The notes: generated by a model from the letters alone, not told the origin. A stretch of 64,000 nt of DNA from Ideonella margarita (GCF_038066635.1 NZ_JBBUTI010000001.1:589338-653337), one strand, 5' to 3'; numbered from the stretch's first letter, positions 1-8,791 are shown. A program made the numbers and translations.

Positions 1-15
1 TCGCGCAGCAGAGGG

Positions 16-990
16 GTGTTGAAGGTGGTTTCGGTGGCGAGCCTGCTGCTGGTCGCGCTGACCTGCCTGCACGCCGGGCCGGCGCAAGCCGGGCCCGTGA
101 AAGACGCACTGGAGCGCCGCGCCGCTGAGCGCCAGGCCGCGGCGCAGGGGGGCGATGACATGGCCGGTGAAGCCACTGAGCGCACCGGCTTTCAGCGCGG
201 CCTGCCGGCCGGTGTCACTCGGCTGTCGAACCTGGCCTGGGGCGATGGCCCCGACCGCAAGCTCGATGTCTATCGCCCGGCCAGCTTCCCCGCCGGCACC
301 CCGGCTGCTGGCGCGCCACTGCTGTTCATGGTGCACGGCGGCGGCTGGAAGCACGGCGACAAGGCGGCGGGGTCCGTGGTCGACAACAAGGTGGCGCACT
401 GGGTGACGCAGGGCGTGGTGCTGGTCTCGGTGAACTACCCGATGCTGCCGGCCACCGACCCCGTGCGCCAGGCCGCCGAGGTGGCCAAGGCCCTGGCCTG
501 GACCCAGCGCCAGGCCGCCAGCTGGGGCGCTGACCCGGCCCGCGTGGTGTTGATGGGCCACTCGGCGGGCGCCCACCTCGTGGCACTCAATTCAGCAGAC
601 CCCGCCGTTGCCAAGGCCGAGGGCGCCCGGCCCTGGCTGGGCACGGTGGTGCTCGACACCGCCACGCACGATGTGGTGGAGACCATGTCGGCCAGCCATG
701 CGCGTCTCTATGACGAAGCCTTTGGCACCGACCAGGCGTACTGGCGGCAGGCCTCGCCGCTGCACCGGCTGACTGGCGTGCCCGCGCCGATGTTGCTGGT
801 GTGCTCCAGCCGACGCAGCTCATCCTGCCTGCAGGCACAGTCGTTCGATGGCCGGCTCAAGGCCGCTGGCGCGCGCAGCACCGTGCTGCCGCAGAACCTG
901 TCGCACCGCAGCATCAATGCCGATCTCGGTGAGTCGGGGGCCTACACCGCCGCGGTGGACGCCTTCCTGCGCAGTGTGGGCTGGCCTTGA
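16..990 (+). CDS. exported alpha/beta-hydrolase (esterase/lipase-like)
   Basis: A 324-residue alpha/beta-hydrolase of the BD-FAE/lipase type, probably an exported carboxylesterase of unknown substrate. The oxyanion-hole motif HGGGW begins at His107, the nucleophile elbow GHSAG has Ser183, and a His297 in LSHRS is the likely catalytic histidine. The N-terminus looks like a cleavable signal peptide (short basic start, a hydrophobic stretch to about residue 20, then AQA before GPVK), so the enzyme should act in the periplasm or outside. I chose the GTG at 16 because it places the signal peptide correctly, but the frame is open to the window edge and the true start could be upstream. It is followed 64 nt later by the phosphatase gene on the same strand. 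The family is clear; the substrate is not. Confidence 0.8.
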   Translation: MLKVVSVASLLLVALTCLHAGPAQAGPVKDALERRAAERQAAAQGGDDMAGEATERTGFQRGLPAGVTRLSNLAWGDGPDRKLDVYRPASFPAGTPAAGAPLLFMVHGGGWKHGDKAAGSVVDNKVAHWVTQGVVLVSVNYPMLPATDPVRQAAEVAKALAWTQRQAASWGADPARVVLMGHSAGAHLVALNSADPAVAKAEGARPWLGTVVLDTATHDVVETMSASHARLYDEAFGTDQAYWRQASPLHRLTGVPAPMLLVCSSRRSSSCLQAQSFDGRLKAAGARSTVLPQNLSHRSINADLGESGAYTAAVDAFLRSVGWP

Positions 991-1054
991 GCGGGTGCCG
1001 TCAAAGTCACCGCCGAGACAGCCAATTCGGGCGGCGCCGCCCACAATCCAGCGC

Positions 1055-1720
1055 ATGGGAACCCTCACACTTGTGCGCCACGGGCAAGCCTCTTTCGGCG
1101 CGGCCGATTACGACCAGCTGAGCGAGCTGGGGCATCGCCAGAGCGAATTGCTGGGCGAGTATTTCAAGCGCCGTGGCCACCGGTTTGATGCGGTGATGAC
1201 CGGCTCCCTGAAGCGCCATGCCCAGACCCGCGATGGCATTGCGCGCGGCCTGGGCGGCCTGCCCGAGTCCCAGGTGTTCGAGGGTCTGAACGAGTACGAC
1301 AGCGAAGCCGTGGTGCGTGCCGTGCACCCGGGTGAATTGCCTCGCCCGGACAGCCCCGACATCATTCGCCAGCACTTCCGCTTGCTGCGTGAGGGGCTGC
1401 TGGCCTGGATGGCCGGATCGGTGCAGCCCGCGGGCATGCCGCCGTTCACCGAGTTTCAGGCCGGCATCGTGGCCGCACTGAGCCACGCGCAGCAACTGCC
1501 GGGCGACGTGCTGCTGGTGTCCAGCGGCGGCCCCATCTCAACCGCCATGGGCTGGGTGCTGGGCCTGGCGCCTGAAGCCATCGTGGCGCTGAACCTGCGC
1601 ATCCGCAACAGCGCCGTCAGCGAGCTCATCGTGACGCCCCGGCAGTTCAACCTGCTCAGCTTCAACCACCTGCCGCATCTCGACACGCCGGAGCTGGCCA
1701 GCAGCATCACGTACGCATGA
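1055..1720 (+). CDS. histidine phosphatase family protein
   Basis: A 221-residue member of the histidine phosphatase (phosphoglycerate-mutase-like) superfamily. The N-terminal LVRHGQAS motif (RHG at about residues 7-9) carries the phospho-accepting histidine, and a late SSGGP segment sits where the family usually has its second catalytic His-containing turn, though that His is replaced here. The open frame extends upstream to 848, but the ATG at 1055 gives the standard family N-terminus MGTLTLVRHG. The last 14 nt overlap the 3' end of the convergent gene on the minus strand. The substrate cannot be named; phosphoglycerate mutase, small-molecule phosphatase or SixA-like roles are all possible. 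Confidence 0.82.
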   Translation: MGTLTLVRHGQASFGAADYDQLSELGHRQSELLGEYFKRRGHRFDAVMTGSLKRHAQTRDGIARGLGGLPESQVFEGLNEYDSEAVVRAVHPGELPRPDSPDIIRQHFRLLREGLLAWMAGSVQPAGMPPFTEFQAGIVAALSHAQQLPGDVLLVSSGGPISTAMGWVLGLAPEAIVALNLRIRNSAVSELIVTPRQFNLLSFNHLPHLDTPELASSITYA

Positions 1721-2852
1721 CGCTGCTGCGGCCATAGCCGCCGGTTTCCAGCGCCCAGCCTTCGGTGGCTTGTGCGGCGCCGTGCAGTTGCACCATGCTC
1801 TCCTTGCCGGCCAGGCCCAGCTTGACGGCCCGGGTCACCAGTTGCTCGGCCTGTTCGGCGTTCAGCCGGCTGGCGAATCGCTGCCAGCGGCGAATCACCT
1901 GCGGTTGCGCCCACGCGTCTTCGAGGCGTTCGCGCAATGCGCGGGCATCGGCGGGGCGGCCGCCGTCCCAGGCGCGCGGCAGCAGGCTGTGGAAAAACAG
2001 ATGGAAGTCGCTGCGCAGCTCGGTCTGGGTTTCGGGCAGCAGGGCGGCCAGTTGGGCTGCGCGCTCACTCCAGTCGGCGTGGGTGAGTTGCAGCGTGATC
2101 AAGGCCTGCAGGCCCTGGATCGGGTTCAGCAGGCGCAGCCGGTTGGTGGGCAGCACCCGCATCGGGATGCTGGCGGCCACGGCGTGCGGCAGCGGCGTCA
2201 CATAAGACAGCAGCGCGGCCAGACGCGCCCATTGCGGGCTGGTCAGGCCTTCGGCTTCACCATCCGGGTGCGCCTCGGCCACCACGGCCATCAGGCGGGC
2301 TTCGTCCCAGCGGCGGTTGGCGCGCGCAGCCCAGGCGGCGGTGCTCAGCATCGCCAGATTGCCGGCCGCCACACCGGCGCTGCTGTTCACGGCATCCACC
2401 ACGCCCACGGCCGCCGTGGGCGTCCCGTCGTTCACGGCCTGGCGCAGCACCGGGCAGCGGCCTTGCATCAGCTGCGACAGGTAATGCGGCGTGACCTGCA
2501 CCGGCTCGAAGGCGCGGCCTTGCTGCCAGGTCGACAGGCGCAGGCTCAGCCAGGCGTGCACGGCGTGGTTGGCGGTGCGGGTGCGTTGCCTGAAGCACAG
2601 TCGGCCGGCGTCCCAGCCCTGGCGCACCGGGTGGCCGGGCAGCAGGTGCGCTGGCGGCGGCACCAGGCCGTGGCGGGCATGTTCCCAGCCGATCTGCCAG
2701 GCTTCATCAGGCTCGCTGTCGTCTGCCGCAGCCCAGGCGGTGGCGGCCAGTGGGTGACGACCGTGCCGGCCAGTGCCTTGTTGTGGCGTGCCGCTGGTGA
2801 CGGGTGACGCCGCCACACCGGCGTCATCGAAGGCGAAAGAGGCTTGTGCCAT
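1707..2852 (-). CDS. hypothetical protein, 381 aa
   Basis: I do not recognise this protein. It is 381 residues, rich in Ala, Arg and Trp, with no signal peptide or membrane segment. The N-terminal ~45 residues are low complexity. A segment near residues 50-110 (GWEHARHGLVPPP, GWDAGRLCFRQRT) and a helical C-terminal half look like a soluble folded protein. The start at 2852 is chosen over an upstream in-frame Met because an AGGAG ribosome-binding site lies just before it. It is transcribed away from the WYL regulator across a 182-nt shared region that contains two identical palindromes, so it may be a target of that regulator. It converges on, and overlaps by 14 nt, the phosphatase gene. Confidence 0.65.
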   Translation of the reverse strand: MAQASFAFDDAGVAASPVTSGTPQQGTGRHGRHPLAATAWAAADDSEPDEAWQIGWEHARHGLVPPPAHLLPGHPVRQGWDAGRLCFRQRTRTANHAVHAWLSLRLSTWQQGRAFEPVQVTPHYLSQLMQGRCPVLRQAVNDGTPTAAVGVVDAVNSSAGVAAGNLAMLSTAAWAARANRRWDEARLMAVVAEAHPDGEAEGLTSPQWARLAALLSYVTPLPHAVAASIPMRVLPTNRLRLLNPIQGLQALITLQLTHADWSERAAQLAALLPETQTELRSDFHLFFHSLLPRAWDGGRPADARALRERLEDAWAQPQVIRRWQRFASRLNAEQAEQLVTRAVKLGLAGKESMVQLHGAAQATEGWALETGGYGRSSVMRT

Positions 2853-2945
2853 GGCGAGCTCCTGAGCAATGAACGTCGGCGGAGGGCCCGCCTTGGTGGA
2901 GGCGGCCCCATGCCGCATCCGATGACCTCAGTGTCTGGCTCGGTG

Positions 2946-2962
2946 GGCTCATGGCGTGAGCC
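2946..2962. promoter_or_regulatory. palindrome, copy 1 (putative WYL operator)
   Basis: A perfect inverted repeat, GGCTCA-N5-TGAGCC. The same half-sites with the same 5-nt spacing recur at 3012-3028, 66 bp downstream. The pair lies in the region between the divergent orphan gene and the WYL regulator gene, which makes it a strong candidate operator for autoregulation. Confidence 0.55.
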
Positions 2963-3011
2963 TGCTGGACGGATCCACAGTATTTTTGACTGGGGTTTGC
3001 GATATGCTGCT

Positions 3012-3028
3012 GGCTCACTTCATGAGCC
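3012..3028. promoter_or_regulatory. palindrome, copy 2 (putative WYL operator)
   Basis: Second copy of GGCTCA-N5-TGAGCC, ending 6 nt before the ATG of the WYL regulator, over its ribosome-binding region. A bound dimer, or an RNA hairpin in the transcript, would block expression of the regulator. The half-sites match copy 1 exactly while the 5-nt centres differ, as expected of a protein-binding site. Confidence 0.55.
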
Positions 3029-3034
3029 CTTTCC

Positions 3035-4012
3035 ATGAATCGCACAGAACGCTTCTATCGCATCGAGTTGCTGATCAAGAGCCGCGGCGGTGTCAGTTTC
3101 GACACCCTGCTCGACGAGCTGGAGGTGTCACGTGCCACCCTGAAGCGCGACCTCCAGTACCTGCGCGAGCGCATGGACGCCCCCATCGTCTATGACCGTT
3201 TCGACAACGTCTATCGCTTCGATGGCGAAGCGGGCAGCGGTGGCACCTCGCATGAATTGCCGGGTGTGTGGTTCAGTGAATCTGAGATCCACGCGCTGCT
3301 GACCATGCACCAGCTGATCGAAGGGCTGGACGCTGGCGGTGTGCTGGGCCGCCATCTGCAGCCGCTGCTCGACAAGCTCAACGGCATGCTCGGGGCCAGC
3401 CAGACCGAATCGCGTGAACTGATGCGCCGCGTGAAGATCAGCAGCCCGGCGCGTCGTCCGGTGGCGGGTCGCTGGTTCGAGGCGGTGGGCAGCGCGCTGC
3501 TCAAGCGCCGTCGCCTGGACATCGTCTACTTCACCCGCACCCGGCAGGCCGAGTCGCAGCGCACGCTGTCGCCGCAGCGCCTGGTGCACTACCGCAACAC
3601 CTGGTACCTCGATGCCTGGTGTCACACCAGCGAGGGCCTGCGCCGCTTCGCCCTCGACGCCGTGCGCGAGGCGCATGTGCAGGAGCAACGCGCCAAGGAC
3701 GTCGCGCTGAAGACCGTGGAGGCCGAACTGGATGGCGGCTACGGCATCTTCACCGGCAAGGCCCTGCAGACGGCCACGCTGCGTTTCACCGCAGCTGCCG
3801 CGCAATGGGTGGCGCAGGAAGAGTGGCATGCCAACCAGCAGCTCAAGACGCTGGCTGACGGTTCGCTGGAAATGAAGCTGCCGTTTGCCGATGCCACCGA
3901 GCTGGCGATGGACATCCTGCGCCACGGCGACCAGGTCAAGGTGGTGGCGCCGGTGGCGCTGGCCCGCCTGGTGGCCCAGCGCCTGCGCGAGGCAGCCGGG
4001 CAATACCCGTGA
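3035..4012 (+). CDS. WYL-domain transcriptional regulator (DeoR-type HTH)
   Basis: A 325-residue transcription factor with an N-terminal winged HTH (about residues 5-60; the recognition helix includes VSRATLKRDLQYL) and a C-terminal WYL domain whose signature W190-Y191-L192 is literal, with Arg/His residues around HYRNTWYLDAW that in this family bind nucleic acid or a nucleotide ligand. WYL proteins commonly respond to DNA damage or ssDNA-like ligands and often repress their own or neighbouring genes. Upstream lie two identical palindromes, so autoregulation is likely. greB follows 10 nt downstream. The target regulon is unknown. Confidence 0.88.
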   Translation: MNRTERFYRIELLIKSRGGVSFDTLLDELEVSRATLKRDLQYLRERMDAPIVYDRFDNVYRFDGEAGSGGTSHELPGVWFSESEIHALLTMHQLIEGLDAGGVLGRHLQPLLDKLNGMLGASQTESRELMRRVKISSPARRPVAGRWFEAVGSALLKRRRLDIVYFTRTRQAESQRTLSPQRLVHYRNTWYLDAWCHTSEGLRRFALDAVREAHVQEQRAKDVALKTVEAELDGGYGIFTGKALQTATLRFTAAAAQWVAQEEWHANQQLKTLADGSLEMKLPFADATELAMDILRHGDQVKVVAPVALARLVAQRLREAAGQYP

Positions 4013-4022
4013 GGCTGGCGCC

Positions 4023-4595
4023 GTGAGCAAGGCCTTCACCAAGGAGTCGGATGGTGACGACGAGGATGAGCAGGGTGGCCTGCCGCCCATTCCCGCCGGC
4101 ACCAAGAACTACCTCACGCCCAAGGGCTACCACGCCCTGCGGGCCGAGCTGTTGCAGCTGATTGATGAAGAGCGGCCGAAGATCGTCGAGATCGTGCACT
4201 GGGCAGCGTCGAACGGCGACCGCTCGGAAAACGGCGACTACATCTACGGCAAGAAGCGCTTGCGCGAGATCGACCGCCGCATCCGCTTCCTCACCAAGCG
4301 GCTGGACATCGCCGAGGTGGCGGATCCTTCACTGCACCACGGCAGCGACCAGATCTTCTTCGGTGCCACGGTGACCTACGCCACCTCGCAAGGCGTGGAG
4401 CGCACCATCACCATCATGGGCATCGACGAGGTGGATCACCTGGCGGGGGAGGTGAGCTGGATCTCGCCGATCGCCCGCGCCCTGCTCAAGTCCCGCGAGG
4501 GCGACGAGGTGACCTTGCGGACCCCCGGCGGCCTCGAGGTGCTGGAGGTCATCGAGGTGCGTTACCCCGCGCCCGCTGCACCCGAAGCACGGTGA
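4023..4595 (+). CDS. greB: transcription elongation factor GreB
   Basis: 190-residue Gre factor that binds the RNA polymerase secondary channel and stimulates cleavage of backtracked RNA. After an acidic low-complexity N-terminus (residues 5-20) comes NYLTPKGYHAL, the start of the coiled coil. Its tip, ASNGDRSENGDYIYGKKR, carries the acidic residues that hold the catalytic Mg2+, and the wording (GDYIYGKKRLREIDRR) is typical of GreB rather than GreA. The C-terminal FKBP-like domain contains SWISPIARALL. The GTG at 4023 is preferred because it follows the WYL stop by 10 nt; the longer frame runs through the preceding gene. The 3' end overlaps the convergent spoT gene by 47 nt. Confidence 0.93.
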   Translation: MSKAFTKESDGDDEDEQGGLPPIPAGTKNYLTPKGYHALRAELLQLIDEERPKIVEIVHWAASNGDRSENGDYIYGKKRLREIDRRIRFLTKRLDIAEVADPSLHHGSDQIFFGATVTYATSQGVERTITIMGIDEVDHLAGEVSWISPIARALLKSREGDEVTLRTPGGLEVLEVIEVRYPAPAAPEAR

Positions 4596-6846
4596 CGTTG
4601 CGCTTCAGGGTGCGCAGCACCTCCGCGAGGTGCAGGCGGTCGCGCACGCTGACCAGCAGCTTCAGCTCGGCGGTTTCGCCCGGCACGTCATCACCCATGT
4701 CGATGTGGGTGATGTCGGCCTCGGCGCTGCTCACTGATTGCGCCACCTGTGCCAGCACGCCCTTGCCGTTCTTCAACAGCACGGTGATGGCGGTCTCGAA
4801 GGCCCGCGTGGGTTCTTCCGACCACTCCACCTGCATCCAGCGTTCACGGTCGCGCTCATAGAGGCGCTTGCCGGTCGGGCACTCGCCGGTGTGCACCACC
4901 AGACCTTCGCCGCGGCCCAGGTAGCCCACGATGGCGTCGCCAGGGATCGGGCGGCAGCAGGTGGCCAGCGTGATGGAAGCGCCTTCAGCGCCGTCGATCA
5001 CCACCAGACCTTGCGTGGGGGTGTCTTCGGGCGCGGCGTAGCGGCCCATGCTCAGCGTCACGGCATCGGGCTTCTGGCCCTGCTCGCGCAGCGACTGCGC
5101 CATGCGCTTGGCCACGATGGTGGCGATTTTCTTGCCCAGGCCGATGTCGATCAGCAGCTCACCCGGCGTGCGGTTGCCGCTCCAACGCAGCAGCGAGGTC
5201 CAGGGGTTGCCCGGAACCAGCGCTTCGTTGGTCAGGTCAGGCATGCGCATGCCTTCGGCGCGCAGCGCCTGGCGCAGCATCTTTTCGCCCAGTGCCTGGC
5301 TTTCTTCCAGCTCCAGGTTCTTGAGGTAATGACGGATCTTCGAGCGGGCGCGGCCGGTGCGAACGAAGTTCAGCCAGGCCGGATTCGGTCGGGCGTTTGG
5401 TGAGGTCAGCACCTCCACCACATCGCCGGAGCGCAGGGTGGCGCGCAGCGTGGCGGGCTCGCCGTTGATCTTCACCGCCACGCAGCGGTCGCCGACGTCA
5501 GAGTGGATGGCGTAGGCGAAGTCGACCGGCGTGGCGCCCCGGGGCAGGGCCAGGATCTTGCTGCGCGGGGTGAACACATACACCGCGTCAGGCACGAGGT
5601 CGATCTTGACGTGTTCCAGGAACTCGCTGGCATCGCGGGTTTCGTCCTGGATGTCGAGCAGTGACTTCAGCCACATGGCCCCCAGCCGTTGCGCCACCTC
5701 GTTCGGGTTCATGTCCTTGGCGCCGACCTTGTAGAGCCAGTGCGCCGCGATGCCGGCTTCGGCCACCGCATGCATGTCTTCGGTGCGGATCTGGAATTCG
5801 ACCGAGGTGCCCAGCGGGCTCACCAGCGTCGTGTGCAGCGACTGGTAGCCGTTCGGCTTCGGGATGGCGATGTAATCCTTGAAGCGGCCCGGCACCGGTT
5901 TGTAGAGCTGGTGCAGCACGCCCAGTGCCAGGTAACAGTCCGACAGGGCGCTGACCTGGATGCGGAAGCCGAAGATGTCGTTGACCTGCGCGAAGCCGGA
6001 GTGCTTTTCGCGCATCTTCCGGTAGATCGAATAGACCGTCTTCTCGCGGCCGGAGACGTCGACCTTCATCTTCGACTGGCCAAAGGCCTTGACCACGTCC
6101 TCCTGCACCCGCGAGACGATGTCCCGGCGGTAGCCGCGTGCTCGTTGCACGGCCTTCTCCAGCGCGGCATGGCGCCAGGGGTGGATGTAGGAGAACGACA
6201 GCTCCTGCAGTTCGCGGTAGGTCTGGTTCAGGCCCAGCCGGTGGGCGATGGGCGCGTAGATTTCGAGGGTTTCGCGGGCGATGCGGGCCCGCTTGTTCAT
6301 CGCCATGGCACTCATCGTGCGCATGTTGTGCAGCCGGTCAGCCAGCTTGACCAGGATGACGCGCACATCGCGCGACATCGCCAGCAGCATCTTGCGGAAC
6401 GATTCAGCCTGGCCCTCTTCACGGGTCGAGAACTGCAGCTTGTCGAGCTTGGTCAGGCCGTCCACCAGCTCGGCGGTCGGGGCGCCGAAGCGCTCGATCA
6501 GCTCGCTTTTGGTGATGCCGCAGTCTTCCATCGCATCGTGCATCAGCGCGGCCATGATGGCCTGGGCGTCCAGGCGCCAGTCAGCCACCAGGCCCGCGAC
6601 GGCGATGGGGTGGGTGATGTAGGGCTCGCCACTGGCGCGGAACTGGCCCAGATGGGCCTCATCGGCGAACTTGTAGGCGTCGCGGATGGTCTTGAGGTCG
6701 GCCTTCGACAGATAGCCGAGCTTGTCGGCCAACTCGGCAAATGTGGTGGCCTCGGGGCTGCTCAGGGTGGCGCCCGCAGCGGGCGCACGGGGCCGACTCT
6801 GCAACGCAGAAGGCATGAATTCGGCAGCAAACGATCGAATACCCAT
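4549..6846 (-). CDS. spoT: bifunctional (p)ppGpp synthetase/hydrolase SpoT
   Basis: 765-residue RelA/SpoT homologue that makes and degrades the alarmone (p)ppGpp. The HD hydrolase domain is intact (His79 in ITHP, His103-Asp104 in LMHDAMED, and ADRLHNMRT), so it should hydrolyse ppGpp. The synthetase domain follows (GREKTVYSIYRKM; FKDYIAIPKPNGYQSLH), then TGS (VFTPRSKILALPRGATPVDF) and a C-terminal ACT domain (about 690-762). An intact HD domain makes this SpoT/Rel rather than RelA. A Met 10 residues downstream is an alternative start. It lies downstream of rpoZ on the same strand, but a strong terminator separates them, so it probably has its own promoter in the ~150-nt gap. The 3' end overlaps greB. 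Confidence 0.95.
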   Translation of the reverse strand: MGIRSFAAEFMPSALQSRPRAPAAGATLSSPEATTFAELADKLGYLSKADLKTIRDAYKFADEAHLGQFRASGEPYITHPIAVAGLVADWRLDAQAIMAALMHDAMEDCGITKSELIERFGAPTAELVDGLTKLDKLQFSTREEGQAESFRKMLLAMSRDVRVILVKLADRLHNMRTMSAMAMNKRARIARETLEIYAPIAHRLGLNQTYRELQELSFSYIHPWRHAALEKAVQRARGYRRDIVSRVQEDVVKAFGQSKMKVDVSGREKTVYSIYRKMREKHSGFAQVNDIFGFRIQVSALSDCYLALGVLHQLYKPVPGRFKDYIAIPKPNGYQSLHTTLVSPLGTSVEFQIRTEDMHAVAEAGIAAHWLYKVGAKDMNPNEVAQRLGAMWLKSLLDIQDETRDASEFLEHVKIDLVPDAVYVFTPRSKILALPRGATPVDFAYAIHSDVGDRCVAVKINGEPATLRATLRSGDVVEVLTSPNARPNPAWLNFVRTGRARSKIRHYLKNLELEESQALGEKMLRQALRAEGMRMPDLTNEALVPGNPWTSLLRWSGNRTPGELLIDIGLGKKIATIVAKRMAQSLREQGQKPDAVTLSMGRYAAPEDTPTQGLVVIDGAEGASITLATCCRPIPGDAIVGYLGRGEGLVVHTGECPTGKRLYERDRERWMQVEWSEEPTRAFETAITVLLKNGKGVLAQVAQSVSSAEADITHIDMGDDVPGETAELKLLVSVRDRLHLAEVLRTLKRNVTVLRVQRARGNAPR

Positions 6847-6932
6847 GACTCGAATTTAGCCGAAGAAGTGGAAGGGCAACGGGCAATGATGCCGATGGCC
6901 CTGCAAATACTCCGGGGTGCGGGCCACCAATG

Positions 6933-6957
6933 AAAACGGGCGCCACATGGGCGCCCG
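6933..6957 (-). terminator. Rho-independent terminator downstream of rpoZ
   Basis: On the minus strand an 8-bp GC stem (CGGGCGCC/GGCGCCCG, loop of 5 nt, 6937-6957) is followed directly by TTTT. It lies 43 nt after the rpoZ stop and would end the yicC-gmk-rpoZ transcript before spoT. Confidence 0.75.
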
Positions 6958-6999
6958 CTGCCGTGACTTGACCGCAGCGTGCTGCGGCCAGGTGCGCGA

Positions 7000-7206
7000 T
7001 CAGGTCGTCGGGACCTTGCGCAGCATTTCGATGCCGACTTCGCCAGCGGCGATTTCGCGCAGGGCGGTCACGCCCGGCTTGTTCTTCGATTCCACCTTCG
7101 GGGTGTGGCCCTGGCTCAGCATGCGGGCGCGGTAGGTAGCGGCCAACACCAGCTGGAAGCGGTTGGGGATCTTGTTCAGGCAGTCTTCAACGGTGATGCG
7201 GGCCAT
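7000..7206 (-). CDS. rpoZ: DNA-directed RNA polymerase subunit omega
   Basis: 68-residue omega subunit, which helps assemble RNA polymerase and forms part of the ppGpp site at the beta'-omega interface. The start MARITVEDCLNKIPNRFQLV is the family hallmark, with the conserved ALREIAAGEV later. An AAAGGA ribosome-binding site precedes the ATG. It lies 38 nt after gmk in the yicC-gmk-rpoZ operon, and the gene for the ppGpp enzyme SpoT is immediately downstream. Confidence 0.97.
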   Translation of the reverse strand: MARITVEDCLNKIPNRFQLVLAATYRARMLSQGHTPKVESKNKPGVTALREIAAGEVGIEMLRKVPTT

Positions 7207-7244
7207 GGGGCTATCCTTTAAAACGTTCGAAGTGGACGGGGCTG

Positions 7245-7865
7245 TCAGGCCAGATCCAACGCGTGGAAGACCGTGGATTTGACACGGCGCTGAGCGGCGT
7301 ACTTGAGCCGCTGCGAGTGCACGACGGTTTTCAGATCAAACAGCGCCGTCTCGAACAAGCCGTTGATTATAACGTAGTCGAAGTGGCGGGCCTGTGCCAC
7401 CTCCTCGCGGGCGTTCTGCATCCGCACGGCAATGACGTCTTCGCCGTCCTCGCCGCGGCGCCGCAGCCGCTGCTCCAGCTCCTGCCAGCTCGGCGGCAGG
7501 ATGAAGATCAGCACGGCGTAGGGGAACAGCTGCTTGATCTGCAGTGCGCCTTGCCAGTCGATCTCCAGCACCACGTCTTCACCGGCCATCAGCCGGGCTT
7601 CGATGCCGATGCGGGAGGTGCCGTAGCGGTTGCCATGCACTTCCGCCCACTCGAAGAACTCGTTCGCCGCGACCATCGCGTCGAAGGCCGGGCGGTCGAC
7701 AAAGTGGTATTCGCGGCCGTTTTGCTCCTGCCCGCGGGGTGCGCGGGTGGTGTGCGACACCGAGACGCGCAGGTGCGAGTCGAGCTCCAGCAGCGCCTTC
7801 ACGAGGCTGGACTTGCCCGCGCCGCTCGGCGCGGCCACCACGAACAGATTGCCTGGGGTTTCCAT
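7245..7865 (-). CDS. gmk: guanylate kinase
   Basis: 206-residue guanylate kinase, converting GMP plus ATP to GDP in the cytoplasm. The P-loop APSGAGKSS is at about residues 12-20. The GMP-binding segment is recognisable (VSHTTRAPRGQEQNGREYHFV), and RMQNAREEV belongs to the lid/core. Length is normal for the family. The start is 12 nt after the yicC stop, with an AAGG-type ribosome-binding site inside the gap, indicating co-transcription with yicC and rpoZ. GMP kinases are direct ppGpp targets in some bacteria, which fits the neighbourhood with spoT. Confidence 0.97.
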   Translation of the reverse strand: METPGNLFVVAAPSGAGKSSLVKALLELDSHLRVSVSHTTRAPRGQEQNGREYHFVDRPAFDAMVAANEFFEWAEVHGNRYGTSRIGIEARLMAGEDVVLEIDWQGALQIKQLFPYAVLIFILPPSWQELEQRLRRRGEDGEDVIAVRMQNAREEVAQARHFDYVIINGLFETALFDLKTVVHSQRLKYAAQRRVKSTVFHALDLA

Positions 7866-7877
7866 CGTCAGCTCGCC

Positions 7878-8786
7878 TTATTCGAGGTTCTGCACTTGCT
7901 CGCGCATCTGCTCGATCAACACCTTCATGTCGACCGAGATGCCCGTCAGCTCCAGGGCTGCCGATTTCGAGCCCAGGGTGTTGGCTTCGCGGTGCAGTTC
8001 CTGGATCAGGAAATCCAGGCGCTTGCCCAGCTCGCCGCCGCTCTTGAGCAGGCGCTCGATCTCGTCGAGGTGAGCGCTGAGGCGCGACAGCTCCTCGGCC
8101 ACATCGATGCGGATGGCAAACGCCGCGGCTTCGCCGAGGGCGCGGTCGCGGGCGGCCTCGGCCGAGACCGTGGCGCCTGCGCCGGCTTGCTCCAGCGCGT
8201 CGTTCCAGCGTTCCAGGAAGCGCTGCTGCTGTTTCTTCACGACGGCCGGCACCAGCGGCGCGGCCTGGCCGGCCAGCGCACGCAGGCCCACCACGCGCTC
8301 CATCAGGATCTGCACCAGACGGTCGCCTTCGCGAGCCCGGGCTTCCTTCAGGCCGTTGATGCCTTCGCGGGCGGCTTCCAGGGCCAGCTCGTCCATGCTG
8401 GTGGCGCCGGCGCCCTGGCCACCCTTGCACCAGTGCAGCACCTCGTTGACCGAGAGCGGCCGGGCCTTGGGCATCCAGCCGCTGATCGAGGCTTCGAGCC
8501 GGGCCAGGCGGTTGAGCTGCTCGGACGTCGGCTGGGGCACGGTGTCGTCCACCACACGGCTGAACGAGGCGCGCACCTCCACTTTGCCGCGCCGCAGGCC
8601 GGCCACCAGCAACTCGCGCACGGCGGGCTCCATGTGGCGCAGTTCGTCGGGCAGACGGAAGGCGATGTCAAGGAACCGGCTGTTGACCGAGCGGAACTCG
8701 AACGTGAGGCCGGGCTGAGCGGTTTCACCGAGGGCGACCGGGGCAGCGCTGGCGCTGGCGAACCCGGTCATGCTGTAAACTGGCAT
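7878..8786 (-). CDS. yicC: YicC family endoribonuclease-like protein
   Basis: 302-residue YicC/YloC family protein. The N-terminus MPVYSMTGFAS and the C-terminus IEQMREQVQNLE are the two best conserved family blocks, and FRSVNSRFLDIAFRLP is also typical. E. coli YicC has been reported as an endoribonuclease affecting small-RNA turnover; that role is transferred by family. It is the first gene of yicC-gmk-rpoZ. Only 30 nt separate its start from the divergent kinase gene, so the two promoters must overlap each other or the coding ends. Confidence 0.93.
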   Translation of the reverse strand: MPVYSMTGFASASAAPVALGETAQPGLTFEFRSVNSRFLDIAFRLPDELRHMEPAVRELLVAGLRRGKVEVRASFSRVVDDTVPQPTSEQLNRLARLEASISGWMPKARPLSVNEVLHWCKGGQGAGATSMDELALEAAREGINGLKEARAREGDRLVQILMERVVGLRALAGQAAPLVPAVVKKQQQRFLERWNDALEQAGAGATVSAEAARDRALGEAAAFAIRIDVAEELSRLSAHLDEIERLLKSGGELGKRLDFLIQELHREANTLGSKSAALELTGISVDMKVLIEQMREQVQNLE

Positions 8787-8791
8787 GAAGC

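Noticed and set aside
5689..6933. 414-codon plus-strand frame opposite spoT
   Set aside because: Shadow of a highly conserved gene; no motif and no ribosome-binding site.
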